Assembly (NCBI GenBank): GCA_036559465.1
Contig: DATBTC010000003.1
Span: 1 to 7,082, forward strand
DNA from: JAHFPN01 sp036559465
GTDB taxonomy: Bacteria; Pseudomonadota; Alphaproteobacteria; Rhizobiales; Xanthobacteraceae
Direction of reading: 5' to 3'
Length of the DNA: 7,082 bases
Positions 5,147 to 7,082 of this stretch are shown here, piece by piece; positions within the stretch are counted from its first letter, which is position 1; each line of letters begins with the position of its first letter. Both the position numbers and the translations under genes were made by a program. A model generated the notes under the pieces. It did not search any database, was not told the origin of the DNA, and worked only from the letters and a program-made list of their open reading frames with translations.

Positions 5147-7081
5147 TCACCCGTTCACGCGCGCGGCTTCCGACACGATCGGCTTGGCGCGCAATTGCGC
5201 GATGATGGCATTGAGATGCTTAACGTCATAGACCTCGACGTCGATCAAGAGCTCAGTGAAATCCGGCGAGCGCCGCGCCATGCGGATATTGTCGATATTG
5301 CCGCCGTGCTCGGCGATCACCTGCGCCACCTGGGCGAGCGAGCCGGGGGCGTTGGCCGAATTCACCGCGATCCGCGCCGGGAAGCGTTGCGTGGTGCCTT
5401 CGTCGATATCCCATCGCACGTCGAGCCAGCGCTCGGGCTGGTCGTCGAACGCCTTCAGCGCCGGCGACTGGATCGGATAGATCGTGATCCCCTCGCCCGG
5501 TGCGACGATCCCGACGATGCGGTCGCCGGGCACCGCGCCTCCGTCCGGCGCGAAGCGCACCGGGAGATCCGAGTTCATGCCGCGGATCGGAATCGAATCC
5601 TCGGGCTCCGCCGCATTGGGGCTCGCACGGAATCCGGGGATGCGGAACCGCAGATTCGCCGCGCGTCGCAAACCGAACCAGCCGTCGCCGCGCGGCGCCG
5701 GCTTGGCTTTAGGCCGTTCGCCGCGCCAATCCGGATTGAGCGCCTTGACCACGTCGTCGGCACGGATATCGCCGCGGCCGACTGCGGAGAACACGTCCTC
5801 GGCCGACGCGCGCGCCAGCCGCGCCACCGCGCCGCTGAGCCGGTCGTCGGAGAACGGCTTCTCAGCACGGGCGAAGGCGCGTTCCACCATCTTGCGGCCG
5901 AGCCCGGCATATTGCGCGCGCACGGCCGCGCGCGTCGAACGGCGGATCGCGGCGCGGGCCTTGCCGGTGACCACGACCGACTCCCACGCCGCCGGCGGCG
6001 ATTGTCCGGCCGCGGTGACGATCTCGACCTCGTCGCCGGTAACGAGCTCCGAAACCAGCGGCGCGGTCTTGCCGTTGATCTTGCAGCCGACCGCCGAATT
6101 GCCGACATCGGTATGCACCGCATAGGCGAAATCGATCGGCGTCGATTTTCGCGGCAGTGCGATCAAGCGGCCCTTGGGCGTGAAGCAGAACACCTGGTCG
6201 TGAAACAGCTCGAGCTTGGTGTGTTCGAGGAATTCTTCCGGGTTCGAGCCCTCGGCGAGCAGCTCGATCGTGTGCCGCAGCCACGCATAAGCGCTCGAAT
6301 CGCGCGACAGCATTTCGGTCGGCGTATCCTCGCTGTCCTTGTAGAGCGCATGCGCCGCGATGCCGTATTCGGCGATCTCTTCCATGCCCCGTGTGCGGAT
6401 CTGCAGCTCGACCCGCTGGCGGCCGGGGCCGACCACGGTGGTGTGGATCGAGCGATAGTCGTTCTGCTTCGGCGTCGAGATATAATCCTTGAAGCGGCCC
6501 GGCACGACCGGCCACTTGGTGTGCACCACCCCGATCGCGCGATAGCAATCCTCGACCGAGCCGACTACCACGCGAAAGCCGAAAATATCGGAGAGCTGCT
6601 CGAAGCCGATGGCCTTGCGCTCCATCTTGCGCCAGATCGAATAGGGCCGCTTCTCGCGTCCCTTGACCCGCGCCCGGATTTTGCGCGCGGAGAGTGCGTC
6701 GGTCAGCTCCTGCTCGATCTCCGCGACCAGACCCTTGTCCTTCTCGCGCATGCTGGCGAGACGCTGTTCGATCGAGCGATGGGCCTCGGGCGTAAGCTGG
6801 CGAAAAGCGAGATCCTCCAGCTCCTCGCGCATCTCGTGCATGCCCATGCGGCCGGCGAGCGGCGCATAGATATCGAGTGTTTCCTCAGCGATGCGGTTGC
6901 GCTTGTCCTCCGGCATGAACTTAAGCGTACGCATATTGTGCAGCCGGTCGGCGAGCTTCACCAGCAGTACGCGTACGTCGTCGGCGATGGCGAGCAGGAG
7001 CTTCCTGAGATTTTCCGCCTGCTCCGCGCGCTTGGAAACCAGATCGAGCTTCTTGAGCTTGGTCAGCCCCTCGACCAGCCC
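5147..7081 (-). CDS. rsh: Bifunctional (p)ppGpp synthetase/hydrolase (RelA/SpoT homologue), 5' end off the window
   Basis: Rsh makes (p)ppGpp from ATP and GTP/GDP and degrades it, controlling the stringent response. The visible 644 residues lack roughly the first hundred, including the HD metal-ligand motif. Numbering from the window edge, the rest of the hydrolase domain contains VKLADRLHNMRTLK (41-54) with the conserved Asp45. The synthetase domain holds DIFGFRVVV, the loop GRFKDYISTPKQNDYRSIHT (195-214) and VELQIRT. RFKD is the RXKD form typical of bifunctional enzymes; monofunctional RelA has EXDD. A TGS domain follows (about 295-360, FCFTPKGRLIALP to GDEVEIVT), then a helical region, a remnant of the zinc-finger/CC domain without cysteines (FAPDGGAVPGDRIVGIVAPG), and a C-terminal ACT domain (about 565-644, PARIAVNSANAPGSLAQVAQ). 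It is followed by pdxJ after 13 nt. The GTG at 6961 is an internal Val codon, not the start. Confidence 0.96.
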   Translation of the reverse strand, partial: GLVEGLTKLKKLDLVSKRAEQAENLRKLLLAIADDVRVLLVKLADRLHNMRTLKFMPEDKRNRIAEETLDIYAPLAGRMGMHEMREELEDLAFRQLTPEAHRSIEQRLASMREKDKGLVAEIEQELTDALSARKIRARVKGREKRPYSIWRKMERKAIGFEQLSDIFGFRVVVGSVEDCYRAIGVVHTKWPVVPGRFKDYISTPKQNDYRSIHTTVVGPGRQRVELQIRTRGMEEIAEYGIAAHALYKDSEDTPTEMLSRDSSAYAWLRHTIELLAEGSNPEEFLEHTKLELFHDQVFCFTPKGRLIALPRKSTPIDFAYAVHTDVGNSAVGCKINGKTAPLVSELVTGDEVEIVTAAGQSPPAAWESVVVTGKARAAIRRSTRAAVRAQYAGLGRKMVERAFARAEKPFSDDRLSGAVARLARASAEDVFSAVGRGDIRADDVVKALNPDWRGERPKAKPAPRGDGWFGLRRAANLRFRIPGFRASPNAAEPEDSIPIRGMNSDLPVRFAPDGGAVPGDRIVGIVAPGEGITIYPIQSPALKAFDDQPERWLDVRWDIDEGTTQRFPARIAVNSANAPGSLAQVAQVIAEHGGNIDNIRMARRSPDFTELLIDVEVYDVKHLNAIIAQLRAKPIVSEAARVNG

Positions 7082-7082
7082 G

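Noticed and set aside
5484..6125. 213-codon plus-strand open frame opposite rsh
   Set aside because: Ser/Arg/Pro/Ala-rich translation without domain features, antisense to the TGS and helical regions of rsh.

Overview
This window is a stretch of core chromosome, almost wall-to-wall coding, with all eight genes on the minus strand. In transcription order (high to low coordinates) they are rsh (relA/spoT type, 5' end off the window), pdxJ, acpS, lepB, rnc, era, recO and parC (3' end off the window). The high GC content, the protein signatures and the gene order point to an alphaproteobacterium, most likely of the Hyphomicrobiales (Rhizobiales; Bradyrhizobium/Rhodopseudomonas/Xanthobacter-like). 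That placement is by recognition and was not checked with a search.

Layout: rsh (7081-5147) ends 13 nt before pdxJ (5133-4363). pdxJ and acpS (4366-3962) overlap by 4 nt as ATGA. A 69-nt gap holding a GC-rich hairpin precedes lepB (3892-3137). lepB and rnc (3140-2433) overlap by 4 nt as ATGA. rnc and era (2440-1520) overlap by 8 nt. recO (1517-789) starts 2 nt after the era stop. parC (747-1) follows a 41-nt gap. I see no promoter consensus, intrinsic terminator, RNA gene, repeat array, insertion sequence or CRISPR. There is no non-coding stretch above 69 nt. The spacing suggests one long cotranscribed unit with translational coupling, with the acpS-lepB gap as the most likely internal control point.

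How the genes relate: Rsh makes and degrades (p)ppGpp. PdxJ makes pyridoxine 5'-phosphate. AcpS activates acyl carrier protein. LepB cleaves signal peptides. RNase III and Era act on ribosomal RNA maturation and 30S assembly. RecO loads RecA for recombinational repair. ParC decatenates chromosomes. This is the lepB-rnc-era-recO / pdxJ-acpS housekeeping cluster known from E. coli, with the pdxJ-acpS pair moved to the front and attached to a stringent-response gene.

I did not find a new system. The items worth a second look are residue-level: loss of zinc-ligand cysteines in the C-terminal part of Rsh and in RecO, Gln in place of an active-site acidic residue in RNase III, and Gln at the ParC quinolone-contact position. 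At the RNA level, the acpS-lepB gap can form two mutually exclusive GC-rich helices just upstream of the lepB ribosome binding site.
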